Source: Irpex lacteus (Eukaryota > Basidiomycota > Agaricomycetes > Polyporales > Irpicaceae). Taken from it: a stretch of 64,000 bases of DNA. Below, piece after piece: positions 36,062-47,488 of the stretch. The translations under genes were made by a program, and so were the position numbers. How positions within the stretch are numbered: position 1 is the stretch's first letter; every line of letters starts with the position of its first letter. Below the pieces are notes generated by a model, which had not been told where the DNA came from, did not search any database, and saw only the letters and a list, made by a program, of their open reading frames with translations. The stretch lies in the NCBI GenBank assembly GCA_001986395.2, contig MQVO02000012.1, positions 930,001 through 994,000 on the forward strand, read 5' to 3'.

Positions 36062-37118
36062 GTGGTTGGATTTCCTCTCGAGGAAGGAGGCGGTCAGGAT
36101 TGTAACGATGATCGGCCAGAGAGCCAGCCAAGTCTGAGCATGTGTTCGCTCTCAGAGTTCTTCGTTACTTATCAGTATTTACCGTAAGCTATGAGTTGAT
36201 GAGTGAAGTATTCAATAGTCCAAAGCAGCTACTCACCTGAACCTCAATAACAGCTACTTCGAGTGACTACTATCCACTGTGACAGACTATCCCACAGGCG
36301 TAAACACGCGGCGTATATCGTCTCTCTCCATTTCACAGCAATAGGTGAATAAGACAAGTCCAGGCATAATGCTAGAACTCGAGTTTGTGGTTTGCGTGCC
36401 AGGTCGCATGCACGTTAACTTGAGAGTCGCAATCCTGGCCATGGACGCTCCTAGAAAGCTACGCGTTTGGTGTAAGCGCTGATGCTTCTTTCTCTTCCGC
36501 TCATTCCCTCGCTCATTCAAGCAGTTCAAGTTTAAGCTTACAATTGAAGCTTTAGTGCAGAAATCTGAGTGCCTAAATTGAAATAGATGGTTTAACATAC
36601 TATTTGGGTATGAGAGCTCGAGGTATGTGGCAAGAGTCACGAGTCTTCTACTTTGTTACTAACCAATCGTGGAGTCTGTGATGTAGTCTGGTCCCTGCAG
36701 TGAAACAGATATTCTCTGTAGATGCATCTAAGAATACAATAATTCGCCAAAACGACTCTCGACTAGCGATAGGTGCTTTGCTCGTATTACGGTAATGGGT
36801 GCACTAAAACAACGTGGAGGACGAAGTCGCCCTCAATGCCTCCAACTCGATCGAGTCCGAATCTGGTCGAGCGATGGTGCTGTCACCCATGCCCGCTGTG
36901 ACATTTTTGAGGAGCTTCTTCAAGTCACAGTCATATTCTGCCTACCCTCCGTGTCACGATGTTGACCTTTCAACTTATACTTTCCCCACCACCACCGACG
37001 CCAGCGCCATCGCTGTCAACAACCCCGACACCTACCTTATAGCATTATATTGAATACATCTCTACTCTGACCATTCTCTAGGCTCCGTAATCCAAACACA
37101 TCTACACTTCTCCCTACT
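36062..37118. other. Divergent intergenic region
   Basis: About 1.06 kb between the promoter of gene A and the small coiled-coil gene. An open frame at 36814-37053 lacks motifs and could be a leader exon. Nothing else is identified. Confidence 0.3.
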
Positions 37119-37765
37119 ATGCGCGCCACCTCACTATCGTTCTCAAGGCGGGTTGCCGGGACCCTCTCTCGTCTCAGCGTAAGCTCACTCTACTCCCGAC
37201 TTTTGGTATAACTTGGAATCTGAATGGAACCCACTCTTATGTAGTTTGATACGCATCGTAGAGCTCTAAGGTGTTTCGTCGTTTCCAAGGCTCGAGTGAA
37301 GAAGCTTGTGGAACATATGATGTTTGGCAATGTCCTGGACGAGATCCAAGCACTTCGCAAAAAGTTAGTCAAGTCCCAGCGTGCCCGTCACAAGAAGCGA
37401 ATGCAGAAGTTGAATGTACGATCCTTCTCCTGACTTTATCCACTCGCGTGAAGGCTAATCATTGTTTTCCCGCGTTGCAGCGTCGCATACGTAAAGCGAC
37501 TGAGGAGACGATCCAAATACAGAAACAACATGCGGAGGATAAGGTCAATTGGGAGAGAAAACTTGAGCAGCTAAGGAGGGAAGAGGCGTGTTATCTCACG
37601 ATGATCCAATTCGCGGATGACAAACGTGAAATGCGTGCCCGGATGGCGCAGAAGGAAGCGGAGGAGGAAACTCAGCACAAGATACAGTGCATCGCGTTGA
37701 TGGAACAATACGTGCGAGCGAAGTACAATATTTCCTCCGTCCAACCCTCTATGTTACTAGCCTGA
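37119..37765 (+). CDS. Small basic coiled-coil protein
   Basis: Three exons joined by GT-AG introns, at about 37179-37239 (LSRLS|FDTHRRAL) and 37418-37480 (RMQKLN|RRIRKATEE). The start is ATG at 37119 (MRATSLSFSRRVAGTLSRL), whose Ser/Arg-rich opening resembles a mitochondrial presequence, though this is only a composition argument. The rest is basic helix and coiled coil (VKKLVEHMMFGNVLDEIQAL, EDKVNWERKLEQLRREEA, MRARMAQKEAEEETQHK). It ends LMEQYVRAKYNISSVQPSML. The C-terminal YVRAKYNISS resembles YIRVKYGLTS at the end of the small gene at 56.9 kb. The gene lies divergent to coiled-coil gene A. Function unknown. Confidence 0.6.
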
Positions 37766-38484
37766 GGAGGTTCCCATCAAGCCTGTATAGGACCACTTAC
37801 TGGCACTGAGTACGTCGCGCATTATCTCTGGCTGCTGGTAGCAATCTCACAGGTCTATCAGAGTTCAAAATATATTAGAACACGGCTTGCTATTGACGCA
37901 TTCGGCAGATCCGAACCCACTACAAGTGTAATCGAATGCCCATTGGCAGTCTTCTATCGTTACGAGTCTGAGCCTTGACCCTCTTTTGGATTGTATCTAT
38001 ACAAACTACTGCGGAAACATGTCTATATAACAGTGATGGTTCAGTGTGCTTGCTGAAGATGTCTATCATTAACCTCAGGTTCATGAACATCGCCCGGGCC
38101 ACGGTAACTGTGTGGGTACTCAGTTTGTAACGCCCACGTTGTGGCGTGGGAATTTGAAGGAGACGACTTGACGCGACCTCCAACCTACTGTTGTGCTCTC
38201 GCAGATACCATGGTGTTTACGCTTGCAAGCCACCTTATTTTCCAAACCGCTGCGACTCAACAACTTGAAACAAGTCCAATCACTGAAATCGAAACTGGCT
38301 AACCCGATGGCGTGGTACTAGTCGGATCGCAACACAAGTTTTCTCATCCACTTTACATTATCTCAAGTCTGGCTAAACAAGCATGACTACTAGTATTGGC
38401 CATCGAAATTGCTCAAGCGCGAGCTCACGGTGACTGTTTTGTACCGTAACCTGCTTGAGCGTGGTTACAACTGACTGCCATCTA
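37766..38484. other. Convergent intergenic region
   Basis: About 720 bp between the small coiled-coil gene and hydrophobin 1. No gene, repeat or RNA is recognised. Confidence 0.35.
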
Positions 38485-38940
38485 CTAGACGGAAACCGGC
38501 ACACAACCGATGGAAATGAGTCCACCCTGTAGGCAGAGGCAAGTTAGTTCCATCGCGACAAGACTATAAATTTCGGAGGTACTTACAACGGCGTTGTTAT
38601 TGCAGCAGACGGGAGTGGCGCTGCACTCGCTGCCACTGCCCACCCCAACCACGCTGATAGGAGAGCATCCAAGGCCGAGTAGTGCCTCAATAGGGCCCAG
38701 GACGATCCCGAGCAGCTCAGCGAGGATGTTGGCCGGGTCGGATGTGCTCTGCGGCATCGAATAAGCGTCAGTCAAAGTTTGTCGCTCAGTACGTAGTCTG
38801 GCACCCACCGAGATGGTCATGCCGCAGCACTCGAGGGTTCCAGTGTCGCAGGTGCCTGCGCTTTGGCGGACCTCCAACGGCGTCGGTGTGGCGACCGCAA
38901 GAAGAGGGAGAGCGAGGAGCGTGGCAGCTGTGAACTTCAT
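38485..38940 (-). CDS. Class I hydrophobin 1
   Basis: Small secreted surface-active protein that coats aerial hyphae and spores. Signal peptide MKFTAATLLALPLLAVATP. After two introns are removed (the one interrupting TIS|STSDPAN, and the one after NNNAV), the protein is about 110 aa with the eight-Cys hydrophobin pattern: C in GTCDTG, CC in LECC, C in LGCSPIS, C in SECSATP, CC in PVCCNNN, and the last C in ISIGCVPVSV. Unspliced translation looks longer because both introns lack stops. The spacing of loops and the length fit class I. A TATA box (TATAAAA on the minus strand, 39016-39022) lies about 80 bp upstream of the ATG, at nearly the same distance as in hydrophobin 2. Confidence 0.93.
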   Translation of the reverse strand: MKFTAATLLALPLLAVATPTPLEVRQSAGTCDTGTLECCGMTISVGARLRTERQTLTDAYSMPQSTSDPANILAELLGIVLGPIEALLGLGCSPISVVGVGSGSECSATPVCCNNNAVVSTSEIYSLVAMELTCLCLQGGLISIGCVPVSV

Positions 38941-39015
38941 GGTGAGCGTTGTGTTTGCTGAGAAAGAAGTTGAACGAGCTGTTCGACTGAGAAATGAGAT
39001 GCTGGTACGCTGCCC

Positions 39016-39022
39016 TTTTATA
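39016..39022 (-). promoter_or_regulatory. TATA box of hydrophobin 1
   Basis: ATATAAAAGGG on the minus strand, about 80 bp before the ATG at 38940. It matches the spacing of the TATA box at hydrophobin 2. Confidence 0.6.
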
Positions 39023-39943
39023 TCTCTACTATCTTTTGTCTTTAACCTACATGGCAGTCTCTTTTTGCGTTGTCAGACCACTCATCGTGACGTCGATGTT
39101 ACTGTACCCATGACTTGGCACATTTCATATACCACCGCCGGCCACAATGTCTATGTACACGGAAATAACCATGCGAATACTCTGGATTTTCCAGATACAT
39201 TGAAAGAAGACTGCTTTATATGGGACGGGTACGGGTTGGACTGGGACTCGGGATTTTTTCGACGAATTCGAGGAGCTCAGCAGCACTCACGGAAGGCAGA
39301 CAACGTGAATGTTCACAATCCATCTCCGGGTATTATCGCCTTCGGGAACACCCAACGGCCTTTCAACGACCGTTACTGGGCGTAATGAGGGTCACAAGTA
39401 TCGAGAGTCCCATTGAACTTGTTATCACCAGGTTGGCACACACCTCGCTGTCGGGATTCATACCAGGCTTCGCATTTGTCGAACGACGTCATTGCTATGT
39501 CGTTGTACTCTCTCGGAGCATGCTGACTTTACCGTTCGGACAACAAGTTACATGCGAGGTTCTGTTTTTCTTCCGACATGGCTTCGAGCTACAAGTGTGA
39601 TTTGGGCATTGTCAGCTTGTGAGGACGTCGACATGTGTAGACTTAGATGTTGTGGATGAATTGACAGGTGCCACTACTCGCACTACTCGCACGTCCAAAC
39701 CCATGTGCGAACGGTCTCTACAGGAATACTGTGTTCTTTCAGAAGGACTACTCAAGCTCGAAATAGTCGGCCCGACGTTTTCCTGTCTAGGTAATAATAG
39801 CGCAACCAGTGGGCGTCAGCCGCTGTCACTGTGAAGTCCGAGTTGTACTGCTAGCCGCTCTGAAGGCTTACAGCAATCCACCAACTACATTTCTTGGTCG
39901 TGGCTACGAAACTAGCCATCACCTCCAGGCATATTGCACGCTT
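39023..39943. other. Divergent intergenic region
   Basis: About 920 bp between the hydrophobin 1 promoter and F-box gene 1. ORFs here overlap on several frames and carry no motif. Confidence 0.35.
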
Positions 39944-42250
39944 ATGGACTCAGAAGACGAGAGAGAGTTAGCAGGCGACAAGCGACATAGTCTTGGACTT
40001 GACACAAGTAAGACATCTCTGCGTTCTGTTCTTCGGTTTGACGCGAGTCCGCGATATCTAACTGTTGTTAATAGATTTATGGGACAAGTCATATGTTTGT
40101 CTCCGCGTAATCGAGTATGAAGAACGCGAATACTTAAGGAGTAACAAAGCTCGTTTGATGATGAGCAGTTACCAGAATGATATGGCCGAGGAAATACGAG
40201 CAACGTGTAGGAGCGCACGGTTTTGGGCCTCCTTGGAAGGATTTCAAACGGTAAGTAAAAGCTCCTTTGTCAGTGCTACCAAAGCGTTAAAGAGGATTGT
40301 GTCAACAACCAGGGTGACTTGGATCTGAAGGGTCGCCATGAGCGACGATACAAGTCTCTGATGGGGAAGTGGAATGATATATCTGCAGAGCTCGAGGGGG
40401 TCAAGCGTGCAATGCTGGCAGTACGTCCCCGCTGGTTTTTTGCGACACCCAGCCCGAGCGAAACACCTTTGGAGGAGTCTAGTACTATCTCCACTGCCGA
40501 TCTCCAGGCGCTGTGCGACACTTTCCACACTAAGTGGAAAATGACGAAGAACTTGGACGATCTGCAAGTTATGCTAGAAGCCAAATGTAAGAGCAGAAAC
40601 TCTTGCTCCCAGAGCCACATAAAAGTGGTACTAATAAGTATGGACGCAACTTAGACCATATGACGGTTATGCTGGAAAGCAAAGAGCCACTCTTTCAACA
40701 CCTACTTCTTCAACATCTTCCTTCGGAGCTCATTCACCACATTGTAGGACTTTCGACCCCGGAAGATGCTAGAAACTTTGGCGCTACGTGTCGAAAATTC
40801 CACGAGATTAGTCTATCATGTTCCTATAAGGCACGTACATCTGTATTCAACTTTAGTCAACACACCGAGATTACTCATGTCGCCTACCCACACTCAGACT
40901 CTCATCGTGTCACTTCCTTATCCCCCCGGAGATCTACGTCCTGAAGACATCACTAGACAATACGTACGACAAATGGCGGAGGTCAGCAGAGAGCGATTCA
41001 AGGAGCATATCGGCTTTCTTCTCCAACGACCGGAACATATGAGACGCGTTGATCGTCTGACACTGAGGAATAACTTTGGCGCAATATTCTGGGAATGCGC
41101 AGGCTATGACTCAACGACCTCGCGAAAGTACAAGGAATTTTCTCGCCTCGTGTCGGAACACGCGATCGAATTAATATCCCAGACCACACGCACACGCACA
41201 CTGGATCTGGAGATGATACACATTACGACCCCCCTTGCTAGATGTATCCTGCTATTGGACAACCTCCGTCACATTATCCTCCGTGGCTGCCACATTATTC
41301 CTCATAATACACAGGCTCAGTTTTCGCCGTCGACCACTATCACCCACCTGACGCTCAGATATACGGCCGGTCCACTACAGTCTACCTGGCGTATCTTGAT
41401 GGAGATTCCGTCCCTACGCTGGTTGGAGTTCACCAGGGAGAAAACTGCCGTTCATGATCTTTTTAAGCTACCAGGGAAGACTGCCTTGACCCGAGCGTTC
41501 AGGACATTGGAGCGAGTATATCTCATGAACCTCTATCCCGCGGAAGCGGACATTTTGTGCGAGGTCATCCGCGATGCCGCGCTAGAGACACCTCTTCGGC
41601 TCACGCACTTCAAACTCGAGTTGAGGTATGGTATCAATTCCTCCCAGTCCGCACTACTCCTGGCTGCATTATCCTCTGCGCCCTTGCAACACCTAGTCCT
41701 CGAGGGGCTTACCCATCTTAGCCAACAATTCTTCCGCAGTCTATCCAGCATGTTTCCAAACCTGATCTCCCTCGTCATCGTTTATCGAGACAGTACCAGA
41801 CAGATTGTTACAAAAGGAACAAGATGGGATGTCCAGCTTGGAGAGATCGCGCCAGAGTTCGCTGGTTTCGCGAGGCTCAAATATTTTGCCGGCAACGTTG
41901 GCCTCAATAACCAAGCAACGCCCGCGATAATGCCCTACTTTGAGAAGGGCTGGCCCGCATCTCCGATAAACCCCAACGACGAATTGACTTACGATATCGA
42001 CGACTGGGCCTGCATCCCGAAACTATTCGCGGCTTATTGCCCTACTCTAGAGACAGTCGCTCTTATACAACGTCCGTCGCCATGGTCTCCACTGGACTAC
42101 ACCATCCGCCGCACTTCTACCGGGGAGATCAAATGTGAGATGCCGTTGGTCACAGGCGGAGTGGATGCACATATGGCGATGGTATTGAACCACGTACTGA
42201 ATCCGTATAACCCTGATATGGCAAATAACTCGTGGCCTAAGTCCTACTGA
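39944..42250 (+). CDS. F-box/LRR-like protein 1
   Basis: The protein starts MDSEDERELAGDKR. After an intron (about 40008-40071) comes NLWDKSYVCLRVIEYEERE. A second intron (about 40250-40310) leads to GDLDLKGRHERRYKSLMGKW, and a third (about 40590-40655) to the F-box FQHLLLQHLPSELIHHIVGL with PEDARNFGATCRKFHEI. One more short intron near 40810-40860 is needed to reach the long last exon. That exon carries LRR-like hydrophobic strands (ITHLTLRYTAGPLQSTWRIL, PSLRWLEF, APLQHLVLEGLTHL, FPNLISLVIVYRDS) and ends NPYNPDMANNSWPKSY. F-box proteins are substrate adaptors of SCF ubiquitin ligases; the target is unknown. It is a paralogue of the gene at 45 kb along its whole length, including the N-terminal block. 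The last splice junction is uncertain. Confidence 0.8.
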
Positions 42251-43075
42251 TATATCGAAACTTGTGGGCGTTATGCCATGTATGTAAAGCTGATTCAGTG
42301 ATGTATATGGGCACCCGAGCCTCGCTTAGGCTATATAAGTGGTACTTGAGTTCTTGGTGAGAATGCTAAATTTGCGGGACTTCGTGATACAATATATTTG
42401 AATGATTGGAGTGTCGGACAGGTCATGGACTAAGTACTAGTAGTGTCTCTCGATACCGTACTTGGACGTCGGACAGATGTGTGGCAGACGCGATGATTGG
42501 CCATCTCGAGAGACGCCATATTTGTGGCGTGGGTATCGTTCACGTAAGCAACGGGACTTCAATCCAGTCGCCAGCCGCACTTCGGAAGGAGTTGCACCCC
42601 AGCTCAGTAAGTCAAGCTCAATTATTACAGCGATATTATATTTCACAACACATAGTAAAACACGGACAGATATGCAGATGCAATTAAAGTGATTCACAAG
42701 TCAACGCCGAGTACGGGTATCCCCCACCGTGGTTGAGCGGTTTTCGAAAAAGTTGGCCGCGCAGAAGTGTGGTGCGGCCTGCCTCTAACCACTCGTATTC
42801 AAAGCTATCCCTGTTTATGTAGCCAAAATACACTAGCGAGCCGGGCAAGCCTCACATGCAGTACTCGTTCACTGTCAGGTCTCAGTATTGATCTGGCGCA
42901 TTTGCGGCTACGTCAATTCACTCCAGTAAGCTTTTACTATAACATGTGATTGTTTCATGGCAATTGCTTTACAGAACTCGAGTCGAACATTCAAGTCTCA
43001 CTGCAACATGATCATGATCACCAGCCAACATCAAACCGACGTCCATGCGCGGCGCACGCTGAATACTCCCATCGT
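42251..43075. other. Intergenic region
   Basis: About 825 bp between F-box gene 1 and hydrophobin 2, whose stops converge. No gene is recognised. Confidence 0.35.
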
Positions 43076-43551
43076 TTAGAGGGAGATGGGGACACACCCA
43101 ATAGAGATGAGACCGCCCTGTATAATCAAGATCAGTGAGCCATCGCATAATCAAACAGTGCAGAAGTGTTAAAACACTTACCACAGCGTTGTTCGAGCAG
43201 CAGACGGGGGAGGCGTTGCACGCGCTACCGCTGCCAACCCCGACGACACTGATTGGGGAGCAGCCGAGGCCGAGAAGGGCCTCAACAGGGCCAAGAACGA
43301 TGCCGAGCAAACCAGCGAGAAGGTTCGCCTGGGACGAAGTACTCTAGAGCGATGAAAAGGGCCAAGGCGCATCAGCAAGATATTATCGTATGTGTTACTG
43401 ACTGCATTGGACAGCTTACCGAGATGGTCTGCTGGCAGCACTGGATGGAGCCAGTGTTACAGCTCCCTGCGCTCTGACGAGTCTCAAGAGCGACAGGTGT
43501 GGCGACCGCAAGAAGGGGGAGAGCGAGAACGGTGGCGATAGTGAACTTCAT
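43076..43551 (-). CDS. Class I hydrophobin 2
   Basis: Signal peptide MKFTIATVLALPLLAVATP, then LETRQSAGSCNTGSIQCCQQ. Splicing out an intron after QQTIS gives STSSQANLLAGLLGIVLGP and LGCSPISVVGVGSGSACNAS. After PVCCSNNAV a second intron is removed to reach GGLISIGCVPISL and the stop at 43076. All eight cysteines of the hydrophobin pattern are present. The mature part is very close to hydrophobin 1 (shared GIVLGP-EALLGLGCSPIS and GGLISIGCVP), so these two are the closest pair in the window. Confidence 0.93.
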
Positions 43552-43624
43552 GATGTGCGTTTCGATGAGAGACCGAAGTTGAACTAGGTGTTCGACTGAG
43601 GGATTCGACATTCGGTGCGCCTCC

Positions 43625-43631
43625 TTTTATA
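43625..43631 (-). promoter_or_regulatory. TATA box of hydrophobin 2
   Basis: GGTATAAAAGGAGG on the minus strand, about 80 bp before the ATG at 43551. Downstream, GTCGAA and GTTCAACTTC in the leader are shared with hydrophobin 1. Confidence 0.6.
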
Positions 43632-44974
43632 CCTTTGAGTATTCTGTGCATCTCTAACGACACGTATTTCCGTCATGTTATTTCCCATTGGTCGGATACT
43701 ACAGGCCGAAGAATGCTGCTACGCGATTCGCTCGTTTCAACATATCAATTGTGGTCAGGACATACGATGTACATGTGGTATGTTACTCAATGTCTTGACT
43801 GAGTAAAACACCACTTGCGCGTGTCTTCCATACTCCATACTGACGTCTGGTAGTACCTTACAACTCGAAGAAGAGGTAATTTCACAGATTTTCGACCCCC
43901 GACCTCTTCAACCAGGCACCCAATCAATATTCTACCTCAGCGCATACTGCCATGATTAATTCCGTCTCTTTCCGCATTATTGTCGCTCACCGTGGGCCCG
44001 CTGGTGGAAGCTGCTGCCGCAGGTTCTGCCGAAATTTTGAATGCGTTGAGTTACCCTACAACACTCACTCCCACTCAAAGGATTTATGATATGTCTAGGT
44101 CTGACACAGAAGCCAGTTTTTATTCTTGACACGATGATTGGACTGGTACGTAGCGTGTGACTCTGATGTTTTTCTGCATGATGTACTAGGCGTATGTATG
44201 GTCGAGAACTCTAATTCCGAATTCCCCTTTGCTCGGCGGATGGTTTTTTTCACACATGACTCTGCCTCGACTGATGCACGCTGCGTGGATGCCGTTTACT
44301 TCTCACACAAGATGAAAGATACAGTATCGCTGAAGGGCCGACGAGGGTCAGCGGTATTATATCTCAGTTACGATCTCGCAGTGGGCAGACCACCAGTAAA
44401 ACATGCTTTTACGCTTCTAAGTAGCTTGATTCTAGCGGGGTTGGCGGGCGAGGTGCTTTCTCCCAATCACAAAACTGATTCTGAAAGGAAAGTGACTACT
44501 GACGATGATTGGACGTAGAAGGTCTGGTCCGCAAAGCCGTTGTCACAGACCACACCACCGTAGGAGACCTATAAGTCAACGCATACAACCGTATCAGCTT
44601 ACTTACTTATACTCACTAAGTACGCCTGAGGCGCGCGCATATTCGAATCACTGTGCACTTGCGATTTTCTGGATCATCCTATGCCGTGTAGAGCCGTTAG
44701 AGCTTAACTGAAGAAATATATACAAGCTGATTAGGGTGATCAAGTGTTGAACGTTGAACGTTGAACGTTGACGTTGCAGTTGCCAATACATGTACAGCTC
44801 ACTACTCGAACTGCCAGCGATTAGCCCGATGCTTTCCAATTACGGAAGATGATGCGCCACCGGAAGTTGCCATCGGCCGCGAGAGCGTCGCGATCTGCAA
44901 CGCCGTCATTCTTTCATCTGAACATACTTACTGCGAACTCGCACTCTGTTACCTCCTCCGTTCGTTACTGGTGA
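43632..44974. other. Divergent intergenic region
   Basis: About 1.3 kb between hydrophobin 2 and F-box gene 2. It includes a short tandem repeat of GTTGAAC at 44746-44776 (three full and two shortened units). An ORF at 44138-44518 lacks motifs. Confidence 0.35.
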
Positions 44975-47295
44975 ATGGACTCGGAGGACGAGAGAGAGCT
45001 GAGCGATGGTGCTCAGTATGGGCTAGGTTGTGAATCCAGTAATATTCAACCTGACTTCTACTTGCTTCGCTACGGTTCACGCTCACGTATAACTCGTCAT
45101 GCCTAGATTTATGGGATCCTTCCTACGTCTGTATCCGAGTCTGGGAGGACTACGAACGTCATTATCTTCGTACAAATTGTCTCCGTATTGCGACTCTTGG
45201 AGCTCAGGCAGACACATTAGTGGAAATTCGGACGAAGGCCAGATTTGAACGTTTCTGGAGATCAGTGGTAGGATTTCACTGTGTCAGTATCTTCCAAGAC
45301 ATCTTGTGTGGACGTGTGTTGATGCATAATTATGCAGGGGTCGCTAGATCTGAAGGGTCGTCACGAACATAGATACAAGTCGCTCATGAACAAGTGGCAC
45401 GCGATAACAGCCGAGTTGGATAATATCGAACGAGTAGCCGCGGATTTCATAAGTAGATCCTTGAGGAAAGATGCGTTACTCGCCGCATACAAGTTTGCAG
45501 ACGCGCCAGATATAGGGACTCCTGAGATTGTTCGAGTATGCGCAGAGTTCCATGAAAAGTGGAGAATAACCAATACACCAACCGACGTTTTACTGGTGTG
45601 CCAGGATGCCAAGCGTAAGTCTCCAGGTTGTGATTCTCCAATAGCAGCTGATGACTCTATCACTAGAAAAATGCAGAGAGGAATTACGACGGAATCCGTC
45701 CCCCAAGTTTCAACGCTTGCTGCTCCGACATTTGCCAGTGGAGATCATTTATAATATTATGAAGCTTGTTAGCCCGCGGGATGCCCATAGACTTGCATCA
45801 TGTTCGAAAACGTTTCATGAAGTCTTTATCTCGAAGCCGAATCTGGTAAATTTTTTGCTATCATTTACATAATAACTGCGACTCAAAATCACCATTTCAG
45901 TCCATTAGAATCGACATTCCATACTCCAAAACGTTATTGATGGAACGCGTCATTGGAGAACAGCCCACCAGGGAGGATCTTCAGGAATTGGCGAAGGATC
46001 TAGTGACTCAGGCCACGCGTCGAATCGAGTCTCTTATATCTCAACCGCAGCATTTAAATGGGGTACGCAAACTGACGGTGCACAACGAGTGGTCTCCCCG
46101 CCGGCTGCTCAGAGCTGGGTGGCGTTACAATCAGCAAACCCTCCACTTTCTCGGCCCCCTATCCCACAGCGTCATAGAGTTTCTGTCCAGTGCTATCAAC
46201 TTGCAAACCCTTGACCTTCACGGGGTTACTATCAACTCAAGCATCGTTGAGGGTATCTCTACCAGCCGTAAACTTTCCTATTTAATTCTGGACGACTGCT
46301 TCATCCCACCCCTTGTCGAAGATGTTACAGGACCTTACCGCTCAACCTCCCTCGCACATCTAACGGTCACTCATGGCCCGAAGTACGCTGACGCTATATG
46401 GAAAGTCATCAAATGCATCCCTCGTCTTCGCTGGCTAGAGGTCGACGGAAGCGGATCCCCAGGGTTGTGGCTTTTTCCTCGCGATAGACAGCGAGAAGAG
46501 GAGTCGTTTTTTCATGCCTTGAGCCGGTCCCTCTTAACTGTGGAACGGGCTTACTTTCGGAGCCTTGCCCCGTGCGATGTCGAAGATTTGATCGCCATGC
46601 TCGAACACAGTCGATCTATCGATGACTCACCTCCACTTCAATTTACACACTTCAAGCTCGAGGTTCATAATGCAATACCCCACGAGTACCTCGTACGCCT
46701 TCTTGAAGCACTGTCGTCGGCCCCGTTGAGGCATTTGGTCATCGAAGGCCTCGCCCGGGTCGACAAACGCCTGTTTCACTTCATATCCAGCTTATTCCCC
46801 AAACTCGTCTCCCTCGTCATCGTTCATCGCGCGAGTGAGCGCCAGAGCATTACGAAAGGCACGGAATGGGGCACCCAGCTCAGCGATATTGGACCCGGAT
46901 TCGCAGGGTTCAAAAACTTGGAATACTTCGGCTGCAACATGAAGCTCACCATTGATCCCTCACCCGCCGCCGCCATCGTGGCCTTCGAGAACGACTTTGA
47001 CGAGGACTCGAAGGCCGCGCAGGACGTTTATTTCGACGCTCACGATTGGAAATACGCTCCCAGAGTATTTGCGGCGTATTGTCCAACGCTACATACTGTG
47101 TCGTTCATCCAACATGGACCTATCGGACACTCTGTCAACTTCGGTATCCTACGGTCAGCGACGGGGCATGCTACGTGCGAGCATATGTTCGAGAAAGGGA
47201 ATCTTGAAAAATTGATCGTTCAGGCGTCGTACCCTCTTCCTAACCCTTATAACCCTGACATGATCAATTACTCTTGGCCGATGTTTTCTTCATGA
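44975..47295 (+). CDS. F-box/LRR-like protein 2
   Basis: Intact under splicing with four introns. It starts MDSEDERELSDGAQYGLG, then YLWDPSYVCIRVWEDYERH, then GSLDLKGRHEHRYKSLMNKW. The F-box region follows: KFQRLLLRHLPVEIIYNIMK and PRDAHRLASCSKTFHEV. An intron at about 45847-45900 leads to SIRIDIPYSKTLLMERV and the long last exon from about 45901. LRR-like strands include LQTLDLHGVTINSSIVEGI, RLRWLEVDGSG, APLRHLVIEGLARVD and FPKLVSLVIVHRAS. The end is NPYNPDMINYSWPMFSS, matching the end of F-box protein 1 (NPYNPDMANNSW). Expected role: SCF substrate adaptor; target unknown. The whole-length similarity to the gene at 40 kb shows a local duplication. Confidence 0.85.
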
Positions 47296-47488
47296 CACTC
47301 GGACGCTCACATTCTTTATATCTACTTATTCTGCTTTGCCCTAGCTAGGCTGTCCCTTGCACCCTCGTTTCATGATTATCCCGATTTTGACTATCATTCC
47401 GTCCTACAACTACTCAGCCAAACACGGCATATACATTCCCAACTTAAATCTCACATACTATATACTAGGATCTCAATATACCCAAGCC

